Shown here piece by piece: positions 15,794 through 24,872 of a stretch of 64,000 nt of DNA; position 1 is the stretch's first letter, and each line of letters starts with the position of its first letter. The notes beneath the pieces are model-generated. The model worked only from the letters and a program-made list of their open reading frames with translations. It was not told the origin of the DNA and did not search any database. The DNA lies in assembly GCA_022710585.1 (NCBI GenBank), contig JAKLGV010000006.1, forward strand, positions 51,949 to 115,948. Reading direction: 5' to 3'. The DNA comes from Deltaproteobacteria bacterium (GTDB lineage Bacteria; Desulfobacterota; Syntrophia; Syntrophales; Smithellaceae). Position numbers and translations under genes: made by a program.

Positions 15794-17815
15794 ATGATTG
15801 ATCAAGATTTGAACGAAAAAAAACGGCGCGATAATCAGTTTGCAGTAAAAAATATAGTGCTGACCTGCGTTGTCATTGTTTTTGTATTTGTGGTTACATT
15901 TCTACTCAGCCAGTTTGATTATACATCCTTTGATTTGCGGGTTTTCCGACTGAAAAATACTTTTTCATACTATGTGCTCAAAGAAAAACCCCATTTTTAT
16001 TATCTCGAGATGGAGAAAAACGGCCAGGAGATGAAAGTAGGCGCGGAGGATATTTTGGAAATCACCTACCGAGATGAATTTGTGGTCAAGTCTGTTGTCA
16101 GCGATGACTTGTCGCGCAAGAAGACCTCCGTAAAATTTGAAGGATTCAGCGAAAAGGACAACGATACGGGCACATTATTCAAAGGCATTGACTTCATCAA
16201 CCGGGCGACGAAGAAGGGGGCTTCCATTGATCAGAAAGCAAAGTTGGAAGGCTATGAGATATCTGTAATTTATAAGGGAGAAATGATCGGCTCAGTTCCT
16301 TTAAAGATTGTCATGACACCGCAGGACTGGTTTCGATTTGCCAATGATGCCTCCAATCAAAAGGATCAGATTGCTTATCTGCTCAAGGCCGTAGCGCTGA
16401 ATTCCGGTGATGTCGGCGCGCGCAAAATTCTTGCCGGCATTTACGTTAAACAAAACAGAATCGACGAAGCCGGGAAGCTTTACATGGAGGTTCTGAAAAT
16501 CAAGCCCGATGACGCTGCGGCGATGCTCGAGTCGGCAAAGATTTATATCAAACAGAAAAGATATGATGAGGCTATCCGTATCGCGCGGGATTTGATCAGA
16601 ATCAGTCCCGCGAACGCGGAAGCTTTTCTGTGTCTTGCTCTGTCTCAGGAAGAAAAAGGATTATGGAATCAGGCGGCCAAAAATTACGAGGAAGCGGTTC
16701 GGCTGCAGCCTGACAATTATCCGGCGCGATTCAAACTGGGCGACGCCTACAAAAAAATCAACAGGCTGGATGACGCGGTGCGTGAATATAAGCATATTAT
16801 CGATCACTCGAAAGAATCAGAACCTGCGCTTTTCGCGCTGGGCGAGATTTATCTGAAGCTCAAGAAAAATGATGAGGCCGTCAAATGCTATAAAGAAATC
16901 CTGAAAAAGGACCCGCAAAACGCCGTCGCGCAAGCCAATCTTGCCGCCGCTTATGGCGGCAGCGGCAAGAATCAGGAAGCGCTCAACAGCCTGAAGAAAT
17001 CTGTCACGCTGAATTCCAAAGACCCGGCAACCAGATTCAATCTGGCTTCAGTTTATGAAGGGAAGAAAATGTATCGTGAAGCCGCCGGAGAATACGAAAA
17101 AGTTCTGAAAATGAATCCCAACGATACGGAAGCCATGGAGCGGATGGCGGAGCTCGCCCTTAAAAATAATCATTTTAATCTGGCCATTCAATATTATGAA
17201 AAACTGAAAAACAAAGCAAAACGAAAAGAGTCTGTTCATACCGGTCTGGGATTTGCCTACGGCGAATTAAGCAAATATGCTTTATCGGCGGAAAACTATG
17301 AGAAGGCGATTCAATACGGCGCGAAAAGTTCAACCGTGCGCTTCAATCTTGCCGATGCGTATCAGAAGATGGGGATGAGCAAAAAGGCGATCGAGGCTTA
17401 TGAGAAAATATCGCCCGCGACAAAAGAAATTCTAAGCCGTCTGGCCGATCTTTATGTGAAGGAAAAGAATTATCCAAGAGCTATCCAGACCTATCAGAAA
17501 CTGGCCAAATTAGAGCCTAAAAAAGCGGGGTCGTTCGCCAGTTTAGGTTATGCTTACGCTGCTTCCGGAAATGCGGATATGGCCATCAAGCAATATCAAA
17601 TGGCGCTGAAATTTGATGGCGGCGACGCGGATATTTATGATAACCTCGGCGAGGCCTACGAGAAGAAAGGCCTGTATCAGCAGGCGCTCGACGCCTATAA
17701 AAAGGCCTATGCGCTGAATCCGGAATCGGCTAAAGCCGCCCGGAGAATACCGGGAATCAATATTAAGCTGCTGCAGGAAAAGAATAAAAAGAAATCGGGG
17801 AGTGAAGAAGAATGA
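15794..17815 (+). CDS. membrane-anchored TPR-repeat protein
   Basis: The 673-residue protein has a cytoplasmic charged start, one membrane segment at about residues 20-42, a 130-residue non-repeat domain rich in beta strands, and then about 13 tetratricopeptide repeats from about residue 195 to 655, ending in a lysine/glutamate tail. TPR scaffolds bind other proteins. Its stop codon overlaps the kdsA start (ATGA), so it is translationally coupled to lipopolysaccharide genes; a role in envelope assembly is a reasonable guess but not shown by sequence. Confidence 0.82.
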   Translation: MIDQDLNEKKRRDNQFAVKNIVLTCVVIVFVFVVTFLLSQFDYTSFDLRVFRLKNTFSYYVLKEKPHFYYLEMEKNGQEMKVGAEDILEITYRDEFVVKSVVSDDLSRKKTSVKFEGFSEKDNDTGTLFKGIDFINRATKKGASIDQKAKLEGYEISVIYKGEMIGSVPLKIVMTPQDWFRFANDASNQKDQIAYLLKAVALNSGDVGARKILAGIYVKQNRIDEAGKLYMEVLKIKPDDAAAMLESAKIYIKQKRYDEAIRIARDLIRISPANAEAFLCLALSQEEKGLWNQAAKNYEEAVRLQPDNYPARFKLGDAYKKINRLDDAVREYKHIIDHSKESEPALFALGEIYLKLKKNDEAVKCYKEILKKDPQNAVAQANLAAAYGGSGKNQEALNSLKKSVTLNSKDPATRFNLASVYEGKKMYREAAGEYEKVLKMNPNDTEAMERMAELALKNNHFNLAIQYYEKLKNKAKRKESVHTGLGFAYGELSKYALSAENYEKAIQYGAKSSTVRFNLADAYQKMGMSKKAIEAYEKISPATKEILSRLADLYVKEKNYPRAIQTYQKLAKLEPKKAGSFASLGYAYAASGNADMAIKQYQMALKFDGGDADIYDNLGEAYEKKGLYQQALDAYKKAYALNPESAKAARRIPGINIKLLQEKNKKKSGSEEE

Positions 17816-18645
17816 AAAAAATAAAAATTGCTGATTTTGTCGCGGGAGACAATAAAAAATTTGTTTTGATTGCCGGCCCCTGTGTTCTGGAGAACGAGAA
17901 AACGGCGATGGATACGGCGCTGTATCTGAAAAAACTGACGGCGAAATTAAAGATGCCTTTTATCTTCAAGGCCTCCTATGACAAGGCCAACCGGACATCG
18001 ATCCAATCCTACCGCGGCCCGGGCTTAAAAAAAGGACTGGCCATTCTGGAAAAAATAAAGGGGGAGTTAAACATCCCGGTGCTTTCCGATGTGCACCGTT
18101 TCGAGGAAATTGACGCCGCCGCGAAGGTTCTGGATGTTGTGCAGGTCCCCGCCTTTCTTTGTCGTCAGACGGATTTTGTGACGGAAATCGCCCGAAAAGC
18201 CCGTGTCGTCAATGTCAAGAAGGGGCAGTTTCTGGCGCCCTGGGATGTGGCCAATATTATCGAAAAAATCAAGTCGGTCGGCAATGATAATATCATGCTG
18301 ACCGAAAGGGGAGCGTCCTTCGGCTATAATAACCTTGTCTTTGATGTCCGTTCGCTGCCCATTATGAGAGAGATGGGCTATCCAGTCATTTTTGACGCGA
18401 CTCACTCGGTGCAGCTTCCCGGAGGGCAGGGGACCTGTTCAGGAGGGCAGCGCGATATGGTGATATATCTGGCGCGGGCGGCTGTTGCTGCGGGGGTCGA
18501 CGGCATATTTTTCGAGGTTCATCGCGATCCGGAAAAAGCGCTGTGCGACGGCGCAAATTCTTTGTATCTGGATTCGCTGGAAGCGCTTCTGGTCACGCTG
18601 ACCAAAATTGATTCGGTGATCAAATATCCCGGAGCTAAAAAATAA
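17812..18645 (+). CDS. kdsA: 3-deoxy-8-phosphooctulonate synthase (KDO-8-P synthase)
   Basis: At 277 residues with LIAGPCVLEN near the start, FKASYDKANRTS, SDVHRFEE, QVPAFLCRQTD, the NVKKGQFLAPWD motif and DATHSVQLPGG, this is a clear KdsA. It condenses phosphoenolpyruvate with arabinose 5-phosphate in making the KDO sugar of lipid A core. It is followed by kdsC, which dephosphorylates the product, and by the lpt export genes. Confidence 0.97.
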   Translation: MKKIKIADFVAGDNKKFVLIAGPCVLENEKTAMDTALYLKKLTAKLKMPFIFKASYDKANRTSIQSYRGPGLKKGLAILEKIKGELNIPVLSDVHRFEEIDAAAKVLDVVQVPAFLCRQTDFVTEIARKARVVNVKKGQFLAPWDVANIIEKIKSVGNDNIMLTERGASFGYNNLVFDVRSLPIMREMGYPVIFDATHSVQLPGGQGTCSGGQRDMVIYLARAAVAAGVDGIFFEVHRDPEKALCDGANSLYLDSLEALLVTLTKIDSVIKYPGAKK

Positions 18646-18679
18646 ATTCTGTGCGTTCAATAGAAAGGAAAAGATCCTC

Positions 18680-19207
18680 ATGAAAAAAGATATGGTGGAG
18701 AAACTCAGGAAAATCAAATTATTGATCATGGACGTGGATGGCGTCATGACCGACGGCCGGATCATCATAGATGATGAGGGACGGGAATCAAAGAATTTCA
18801 ATGTACGGGACGGGCATGGGATAAAAATTTTGCAGCGATACGGAATCAGCGTGGCGCTCCTGACCGGAAGGCAATCGAATGTGGTCAAGCATCGGGCCAG
18901 AGATCTGGACATCAAAGACGTTTATCAGAAGGTTTTTAATAAAAAAGAGGTCTACGAAAAAATCATGAAGAAGCACAAATTATTGCCGGATGAGACGGCT
19001 TTTATCGGAGACGATATTGTGGATATTCCTGTCTTAAAAAGAGCGGGTTTTGCCGTGGCTGTGGCGGACGCGGAGGATGTGGTAAAGAAATCAGCTCATT
19101 ATGTGGCTAAAAACAGAGGCGGTCACGGCGCGGTCAGAGAAGTATGTGAAATGATTCTGCAGGCTCAGGGGAAATGGGCTGACGTGGCTGCCCGGTATGA
19201 ATTTTAA
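18680..19207 (+). CDS. kdsC: 3-deoxy-D-manno-octulosonate 8-phosphate phosphatase
   Basis: This 175-residue HAD-family protein has motif I MDVDGVMTDG with the nucleophilic aspartate, motif II ALLTGRQS, and motif III/IV GDDIVDIPVLK. It lacks a cap domain, as tetrameric KdsC does. It removes phosphate from KDO-8-phosphate, the step after KdsA. A GAAAGGAA Shine-Dalgarno-like run precedes the ATG. Confidence 0.95.
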   Translation: MKKDMVEKLRKIKLLIMDVDGVMTDGRIIIDDEGRESKNFNVRDGHGIKILQRYGISVALLTGRQSNVVKHRARDLDIKDVYQKVFNKKEVYEKIMKKHKLLPDETAFIGDDIVDIPVLKRAGFAVAVADAEDVVKKSAHYVAKNRGGHGAVREVCEMILQAQGKWADVAARYEF

Positions 19208-19262
19208 TATAGGCAAGCCATAAAAAATCGGCTTATTTCAATATATTTGTCATCCTTATAGC

Positions 19263-19291
19263 TTTACACAGGCCATCCTGAGTGCTATAAT
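19263..19291 (+). promoter_or_regulatory. strong sigma-70 promoter with extended -10 for lptC-lptA-lptB-rpoN
   Basis: TTTACA (19263-19268), an exact 17-base spacer and a perfect TATAAT (19286-19291) preceded by TGC, an extended -10. The expected start of transcription is near 19298, leaving a leader of about 34 bases before the lptC ATG at 19332. It sits in the only sizeable gap (124 bases) between kdsC and lptC, so the transport and rpoN genes can be expressed separately from kdsA-kdsC. Confidence 0.75.
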
Positions 19292-19331
19292 AAAACCAAA
19301 AAAAATAAACAGCGAAACGCTTGGGATTGAG

Positions 19332-19883
19332 ATGAAATTGAAAAGAAAAACCATCCTTCTGTCTTCAGTCATCATATCAGTTGTAATCCTAGTTGCGGCG
19401 GCCGTTTTTATGATGAATGGCCTCCAGCAAAAGAAAGTTATCGTGGACACATTGAAGGAAAGTGTGGACCTGAAAATAAAAGGTTTTGCCTTTACGGAAG
19501 TCGGTGAAGCGAAGACCAAATGGGAAGTCCGGGCCGAAACCGCCATCTATGACAGGAAACAGAATCTCGCTGTTCTGGAAATCGTTGAGGTCAAATTAAC
19601 AACAGCCGACGGCCGGGTGTTTCTGATGAATGCCGATAAAGGCATTATCGCCACGGATAAAAAACACATTGACATCCAAGGTCATGTGACTCTGGTTTCC
19701 GACAGCGGCTATAAATTTAGCACGGATTCTTTGAGTTACAAAGACACTGAGAAAAAAATATTCACTCAAGCCCCGATTACGATGGAAAATCAGAACATTC
19801 AGGTCACGGGCAAGGGGTTGATTGTCTATGTGGATAAAGGCAACGTGAGTATTCCGTCGGCAGTGAAGGCAAGGATTAGTTGA
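19332..19883 (+). CDS. lptC: LPS export ABC transporter periplasmic protein LptC
   Basis: The 183-residue protein has one N-terminal membrane helix (about residues 11-29) and a periplasmic beta-jellyroll region with the LptC/OstA patterns VDLKIKGFAFTEVG, WEVRAETAIYD and SDSGYKFSTDSLSY. LptC receives lipopolysaccharide from the inner-membrane LptBFG complex and passes it to LptA. Its stop codon overlaps the lptA start. lptF and lptG are not in the window. Confidence 0.92.
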   Translation: MKLKRKTILLSSVIISVVILVAAAVFMMNGLQQKKVIVDTLKESVDLKIKGFAFTEVGEAKTKWEVRAETAIYDRKQNLAVLEIVEVKLTTADGRVFLMNADKGIIATDKKHIDIQGHVTLVSDSGYKFSTDSLSYKDTEKKIFTQAPITMENQNIQVTGKGLIVYVDKGNVSIPSAVKARIS

Positions 19884-20449
19884 TAAAAATATCAATGCGC
19901 CACACAAAGATTTACATAGCAATTTTGCTCTTATTCACGCTGTCCGGATGGGGGTTGTGCGCCGACCAGAATATCCTGAAAAAGAAATTTGACGAATCGC
20001 TCGAAGTGACGTCCGATCGAATGGAGGCTTATCAGGATAAAAAGCTGATTGTTTTTTACGGTCATGCCAGGATTACACAGGGCAAAAGCGTATTGAAGTC
20101 AGATCGGCTGCTTCTGTATTATCAGGAGGCGTTGAAAAAAGGAGATCAAAAAAGTGCGCCGGGAACGGATCAAAGCGGCAATCTGGAAAAGATAGAAGCT
20201 CAGGGAAGTGTCTATTTCCAGCAGGAAAACAGAACCGCTCAGGGTGATCGCGCGGTTTATTACAGGGAGAGTGGCAAAATAGTGATTACCGGCAATGCTC
20301 TGCTCAATGAAGGAAAAAACTCGATCAGGGGCGATAGGGTCACGGTATTTCTTAATGAAAATAGGGGAATGGTGGAAAGCGACACGCAAAATCAGGTGAA
20401 AGCGGTTATTTATCCGCAGAGCGTGAAAAAGACAGAAAAGGAAAAGTAG
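19880..20449 (+). CDS. lptA: LPS transport periplasmic protein LptA
   Basis: The 189-residue protein has a signal peptide ending at about residue 28 (SGWGLCADQ) and an OstA/LptA domain: LEVTSDRMEAYQDK, FYGHARITQG, AQGSVYFQQENRTAQGDRA and GNALLNEGKNSIRGDRV. LptA forms the periplasmic bridge for lipopolysaccharide. The start is probably TTG 19880, which overlaps the lptC stop (TTGA) and follows AAGG; ATG 19895 would lie too far from that site. An insert of about 15 residues (QKSAPGTDQSGN) interrupts the usual strand spacing. Confidence 0.9.
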   Translation: MIKISMRHTKIYIAILLLFTLSGWGLCADQNILKKKFDESLEVTSDRMEAYQDKKLIVFYGHARITQGKSVLKSDRLLLYYQEALKKGDQKSAPGTDQSGNLEKIEAQGSVYFQQENRTAQGDRAVYYRESGKIVITGNALLNEGKNSIRGDRVTVFLNENRGMVESDTQNQVKAVIYPQSVKKTEKEK

Positions 20450-20465
20450 CGGTTTTCATTTTAAT

Positions 20466-21188
20466 ATGAGTGATTTATCGGCGAGGGGTCTGGTTAAAAT
20501 TTATAACAAACGAAAAGTTGTTAACCGGATTGATTTAAGAATTTCGCCCGGTGAAGTGGTCGGGCTGCTCGGGCCCAACGGCGCCGGCAAAACAACAACT
20601 TTCTATATGATTGTCGGGCTGGTGAAACCGGACGCGGGCGAAATTTTTCTGGATGGAGAAAATATCACAGGATTTCCTATGTATATGAGAGCGCGCAAAG
20701 GATTGAATTATCTGCCTCAGGAATCCTCCATTTTTCGAAAGCTGACGGTGGAGCAGAATATCCTGGCGATTCTCGAAACTCTGGACTTGCAGGATGAGGA
20801 TCGTAAAGAGCGTCTTCGGGAGCTTTTGAGCGAACTGGATCTGACCGATCTGGCGAAGAATTACGCTTACTCCCTGTCCGGCGGTGAGAGGCGGAGGGTT
20901 GAAATTACACGGGCGCTGGTGACGTCCCCCAAGTATATTCTTCTCGACGAACCTTTCGCGGGTATCGATCCCCTGGCGGTTGCCGATATTCAGAAAATTA
21001 TCGAAAAATTACAGCGCAAGGGCATCGGCATCGTTATATCCGATCATAACGTCCGCGAAACGCTGGCCTGCTGTGACCGGGCGTATATTGTGAATGAAGG
21101 CGCCATCCTGGTGGAAGGACCGCCGGATGTGATTGCTCAAAGCGAACTGGCGAGAAAATTTTATTTCGGCGACTCTTTTAATTTATAG
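20466..21188 (+). CDS. lptB: LPS export ABC transporter ATP-binding protein LptB
   Basis: The 240-residue ATPase has Walker A GPNGAGKTTT, the Q-loop in LPQESSIFRKL, the ABC signature LSGGERRRVEITRAL, Walker B YILLDEPFAGIDP and the switch histidine in SDHNVRETL. The FRKLTVEQN coupling region is typical of LptB, which drives lipopolysaccharide extraction with LptF and LptG. It is directly followed by rpoN, as in most proteobacteria. Confidence 0.96.
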   Translation: MSDLSARGLVKIYNKRKVVNRIDLRISPGEVVGLLGPNGAGKTTTFYMIVGLVKPDAGEIFLDGENITGFPMYMRARKGLNYLPQESSIFRKLTVEQNILAILETLDLQDEDRKERLRELLSELDLTDLAKNYAYSLSGGERRRVEITRALVTSPKYILLDEPFAGIDPLAVADIQKIIEKLQRKGIGIVISDHNVRETLACCDRAYIVNEGAILVEGPPDVIAQSELARKFYFGDSFNL

Positions 21189-21214
21189 ATGAATTTCGCT
21201 ATGTAGTGACGGAT

Positions 21215-22687
21215 ATGGCTTTTGAATTAAAACAAAATTTGAAACTTTCCCAGCAGTTGATTATGACGCCCCAGCTTCAGCAGGCGATCAAACTGCTACA
21301 GCTGTCCCGCCAGGAGCTGGTTGACGCCATCAATCAGGAGATGGAAGAGAATCCTCTGCTGGAAGAAGCATCGGCGGATGAGGGGATGGATGATACCGCG
21401 AATGTCGATTTTGAAAAAGATATCCTTTCCGAAGAGCGCGAAAATATCAAACCGGTCGAACACACGGAAGAAATCAATGTCGAAAAAGGAACGGGCACGG
21501 AGGAGTTTGACTGGGCGAATTACCTGGAGGATTACGGCCCCGTCGGGGTGACGTACGGCGGCGCGGACAGCGAAGAGACATCCTGGGAAAATATTCTTAC
21601 CGAAGGGCAGTCACTGGCCAAGCATCTGACGTGGCAGATGATGCTGTCCTCTTTTTCGGAAGATGAAGAACGGGTGGGCCATCAGATTATCGGCAACCTG
21701 GATCCGAATGGGTATTTGAGCGCGACCGCGCAGGAGATCGCCGCTCTAGAAAATGTCAGCGAGGAATTCGTGGAAGCGGTGCTGAAAAAGGTGCAGGACT
21801 TCGATCCTCCGGGCATTGCCGCCCGCAATCTTCAGGAATGCATGCTGATTCAGGCGAAACTGCTGGGTGCGGAGAATAAGATTATTGAAGTGATCATTAA
21901 GGAATACCTGAAGGATCTCGAATTGAAAAACTATGCGCATATCGCCCATAAACTGAAAGTTCCGCTCAAAGAAGTGGAGGCGGCCGTCCTCTGCATCAGC
22001 AAAATGAATCCGCGGCCCGGTAGCATTTATTCTGAAGAAAAAACGCAGCCCGTCGTCCCGGATGTCTATGTCGTTAAAACGGGAGACGACTATAAATTAA
22101 TCCTTAACGATGACGGTTTGCCCCGTTTGCGGATCAGCAACTTTTATCGTGAAATTATGGCCGGACTTTCAGGGCACGGCCAGCAGGACTCGGAAAACGG
22201 CAAAAAGTATATTAAGGATAAGGTCCAATCGGCGACGTGGCTGATTAAGAGCATCCAGCAGCGCCAGAATACCATCTATAAGGTTGCCGAAAGCATCGTC
22301 AAATTTCAAAAAGATTTTCTGGACCGGGGCATTGATTATCTCAAGCCGCTGGTCCTGCGGGATGTGGCCAGTGACATAGAAATGCACGAATCCACCATCA
22401 GCCGGGTGGTGAACAACAAATATATGCACACGCCACAGGGCATCTTTGAGATGAAATATTTCTTCGGCAGCTCCATTAAAAGAACATCCGCGGGGACCGT
22501 TGCCGCGAAAAGTGTTCAGGAGGAGATCCGGCAGATCATCAGCAGCGAGAAACGAAAGCCCTACAGCGACTGCGAAATCGTGAATATTCTTCAGGCCAAG
22601 GGGATTGATATCGCGAGGCGCACGGTCGCCAAATACAGGGAAATGATGGGGATTCTTCCCTCGTCGAGAAGAAAGAAATATTTTTAG
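21215..22687 (+). CDS. rpoN: RNA polymerase sigma-54 factor
   Basis: From the ATG at 21215 the protein is 490 residues and starts with the family-typical MAFELKQNLKLSQQL; a GTG at 21206 would add three residues. It has the glutamine/leucine-rich activator-contact region I, acidic region II (about residues 50-100), the core-binding domain, the helix-turn-helix MHESTISRVVNNKYMHTPQG and the RpoN box ARRTVAKYRE. It directs transcription from -24/-12 promoters with enhancer-binding ATPases. The lptB-rpoN-hpf-ptsN-rapZ order is a conserved proteobacterial cluster. Confidence 0.97.
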   Translation: MAFELKQNLKLSQQLIMTPQLQQAIKLLQLSRQELVDAINQEMEENPLLEEASADEGMDDTANVDFEKDILSEERENIKPVEHTEEINVEKGTGTEEFDWANYLEDYGPVGVTYGGADSEETSWENILTEGQSLAKHLTWQMMLSSFSEDEERVGHQIIGNLDPNGYLSATAQEIAALENVSEEFVEAVLKKVQDFDPPGIAARNLQECMLIQAKLLGAENKIIEVIIKEYLKDLELKNYAHIAHKLKVPLKEVEAAVLCISKMNPRPGSIYSEEKTQPVVPDVYVVKTGDDYKLILNDDGLPRLRISNFYREIMAGLSGHGQQDSENGKKYIKDKVQSATWLIKSIQQRQNTIYKVAESIVKFQKDFLDRGIDYLKPLVLRDVASDIEMHESTISRVVNNKYMHTPQGIFEMKYFFGSSIKRTSAGTVAAKSVQEEIRQIISSEKRKPYSDCEIVNILQAKGIDIARRTVAKYREMMGILPSSRRKKYF

Positions 22688-22728
22688 GCGTCTTTCATAA
22701 AAGATGGCATTGAGGACATAAATTTTGG

Positions 22729-22757
22729 TTGACATTTGTTTTTGACACCAATATATG
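22729..22757 (+). promoter_or_regulatory. candidate sigma-70 promoter for hpf
   Basis: A perfect TTGACA (22729-22734), a 17-base spacer and TATATG (22752-22757, 4 of 6). It lies in the 152-base gap after rpoN and leaves a leader of about 75 bases before hpf, allowing hpf-ptsN-rapZ to be expressed apart from rpoN. Confidence 0.5.
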
Positions 22758-22839
22758 ACGGGCCTCTTTATTGCCAGCTTGCTGAAAGATGAAGAATAGT
22801 GATGTCAGGCAGATTAACTAAATTTAAGGAGGAACGATT

Positions 22840-23370
22840 ATGAAAATTTCGGTGACTTTTAGAAATGGTGAAGGTGAAAACTGGCAAAAAGTGTACGCCG
22901 AAGAAAAAATGCAGAAACTGAAAAAATATCTGGATACGCCTGCCGAAGCTCATATAGTTGTTTCCATGGAAAAATTCCGAAACGCAACAGAAATTAATTT
23001 AAGTTCCAACGGATGGAATATCAACGCTAAAGAAGAAGACAAGGATATGCGGATCGCCATCGACAGATGTGTGGATAAAATTGAAAAACAACTGAAAAAA
23101 CAGAAAGAAAAAATACGTGAACACAAACCCAGAAGTATCCGGCGAACGCAGGAACCGTCAGTTGCCGGAGAAGAACTGGATGAAACCGCGACCAGCAAAA
23201 TCACGGAAACCCGCAAAGTCATCTTAAAGCCGATGACCTTCGATGACGCCGTCATGGAACTTGAAGAAACGGACGATCGATTCATTATCTACAGGGACAC
23301 GTCGTCGGAAAACGTCAGCCTGATTTACCGGCGTGATGACGGAAACTTTACGCTGATTGAAACCAATTAG
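22840..23370 (+). CDS. hpf: ribosome hibernation-promoting factor, long form
   Basis: The 176-residue protein has the N-terminal HPF/RaiA ribosome-binding domain (about 1-105, with HIVVSMEKFRNATEINL) and a C-terminal dimerisation domain (about 120-175, PMTFDDAVMELEETDDRFIIY and a YRRDDGNFTLIE end). The long form makes 100S ribosome dimers by itself. AAGGAGGAA lies ideally upstream of the ATG. It follows rpoN as in other proteobacteria. Confidence 0.93.
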   Translation: MKISVTFRNGEGENWQKVYAEEKMQKLKKYLDTPAEAHIVVSMEKFRNATEINLSSNGWNINAKEEDKDMRIAIDRCVDKIEKQLKKQKEKIREHKPRSIRRTQEPSVAGEELDETATSKITETRKVILKPMTFDDAVMELEETDDRFIIYRDTSSENVSLIYRRDDGNFTLIETN

Positions 23371-23427
23371 CCCTGGCCTCTGATGTAAAACCGGAGACAT
23401 AATATTCTCAAGATTATTGGTGTATTC

Positions 23428-23895
23428 ATGCAGTTGGAACAGCTTTTCAAAATAGAATATATTAATGCTGATTTGTCCGCCAGGAACAAAGAAGAGGCAT
23501 TGTTGGAGATGGTGGATACCATCATCCGTGGGGGATTGAAGCTTGAAAAATCATCCGTCCTGGAAATTCTGAAGCAGAGAGAGAGCCTTGGCTCGACCGG
23601 CATCGGAGAAGGCGTGGCCATTCCTCACGGGAAGATATCGGACCTGAAGGAAATCGTTGTCGCTTTTGGACGAAGCAGCAACGGCATTATGTATGATGCG
23701 CTGGACGGAAAACCCGTTCACCTGCTGTTTCTGCTGCTGGCACCGGAGAATTCGGCGGGGCAGCATTTGAAAATTCTGGCCAAAATTTCCAAAATGCTCA
23801 AGGAGCCGAATTTTCGCAAAAAACTTTTAAAAGCCGGAGCGCAAAGCGATCTGTATAAAGTGATTATCGAACAGGAAGATGCCTGTGTAGCTTGA
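23428..23895 (+). CDS. ptsN: nitrogen-PTS EIIA component PtsN
   Basis: The 155-residue EIIA domain has the phospho-accepting histidine at His67 in GVAIPHGKI, in the family pattern GIGxGVAIPH. PtsN is a regulatory, not sugar-transporting, phosphocarrier that links nitrogen and potassium status to gene expression. It is flanked by hpf and rapZ. No HPr-like (NPr) or EI(Ntr) gene is in the window. Confidence 0.94.
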   Translation: MQLEQLFKIEYINADLSARNKEEALLEMVDTIIRGGLKLEKSSVLEILKQRESLGSTGIGEGVAIPHGKISDLKEIVVAFGRSSNGIMYDALDGKPVHLLFLLLAPENSAGQHLKILAKISKMLKEPNFRKKLLKAGAQSDLYKVIIEQEDACVA

Positions 23896-23968
23896 TTTTC
23901 GTCAAAGCTTTCATATTCGCGATTAAAACGGCGGTTGAACGCGCTTGAGCCCAACGGAGGATCCTGAG

Positions 23969-24835
23969 ATGAAAAATCTGAGAGTCGTTATCATCACGGG
24001 TTTTTCCGGTTCCGGAAAAAGCACCGCCCTGAGAGCGCTGGAAGATGTCGGTTTTTTCTGTGTGGACAATCTGCCGGTTATTTTACTGCCCAAATTTCTT
24101 TCCATCACCATTGCTTCTTCACCGAAAATCAAGCGCGTGGCCTTGGTCATGGATTTAAGGGAAAAAAGCTTTCTCGACAAATACAGAAAAATATTCGAGG
24201 CGGTGAAGAAGCAGGGATTTAAACTGGAAATTCTTTTTCTCGAATCCTCGGAAGAGTCTCTTTTACACCGCTTCAGCGAAACCAGGCGCGTTCATCCCCT
24301 TTCCGAACGGGGTCTGGTTCTGGAAGGCATTCAACTGGAGAAGGAAAAATTATCCTCCCTGCGCAAGATGGCGGATAAAATCGTGGACACGACCGACCTG
24401 AATGTCCATCAGCTCAAGGATACCGTTCAAAGACATTTCCAGCCTTCATCCAAAAAGAAAAAAATGGTCATCAATGTCAATTCTTTCGGCTACCGCTATG
24501 GGTTGCCCGTCGAAGCGGATCTGGTCTTTGATGTGCGGTTTCTGCCGAATCCTTATTTTGTTGAACAATTGAAAAGGTTTGACGGCTACAACGCGGGAGT
24601 GAAAAAATATGTTTTGCAGAATAAGGAATGCCGAGAGTTTCTGGACCAGATCAAGAAATTAATGAACTTCCTGATTCCCCTCTATGAACAGGAGGGCAAG
24701 GTCAGACTCAATATCGCGCTGGGGTGCACCGGCGGAAAGCACCGCTCCGTGGTGATGGCCAACAAGATCAGCGACTACTTTTTTTCCAGACATTACATGG
24801 TGAATTTAAACCATCGCGACATCAATAAAAATTGA
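23969..24835 (+). CDS. rapZ: RNase adapter protein RapZ
   Basis: With the ATG at 23969, eight bases after GGAGG, the protein is 288 residues, the usual length; an upstream TTG at 23945 is not needed. It has Walker [10 protein letters not shown] at 11-19, Walker B-like ALVMDLRE, and the C-terminal DUF/ATP-cone signature [10 protein letters not shown] and [10 protein letters not shown]. In enterobacteria RapZ senses glucosamine 6-phosphate and directs RNase E to a small RNA; in other lineages it binds nucleotides with less known roles. Confidence 0.95.
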   Translation: MKNLRVVIITGFSGSGKSTALRALEDVGFFCVDNLPVILLPKFLSITIASSPKIKRVALVMDLREKSFLDKYRKIFEAVKKQGFKLEILFLESSEESLLHRFSETRRVHPLSERGLVLEGIQLEKEKLSSLRKMADKIVDTTDLNVHQLKDTVQRHFQPSSKKKKMVINVNSFGYRYGLPVEADLVFDVRFLPNPYFVEQLKRFDGYNAGVKKYVLQNKECREFLDQIKKLMNFLIPLYEQEGKVRLNIALGCTGGKHRSVVMANKISDYFFSRHYMVNLNHRDINKN

Positions 24836-24872
24836 TTCACCGCTATTCAGATTTCGAACTCCGTGACAAATT

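Noticed and set aside
22681..22839. Sigma-54 promoter upstream of hpf
   Set aside because: I looked for TGGCAC-N5-TTGC because rpoN is adjacent, but no such site is present; a sigma-70-type TTGACA site is.
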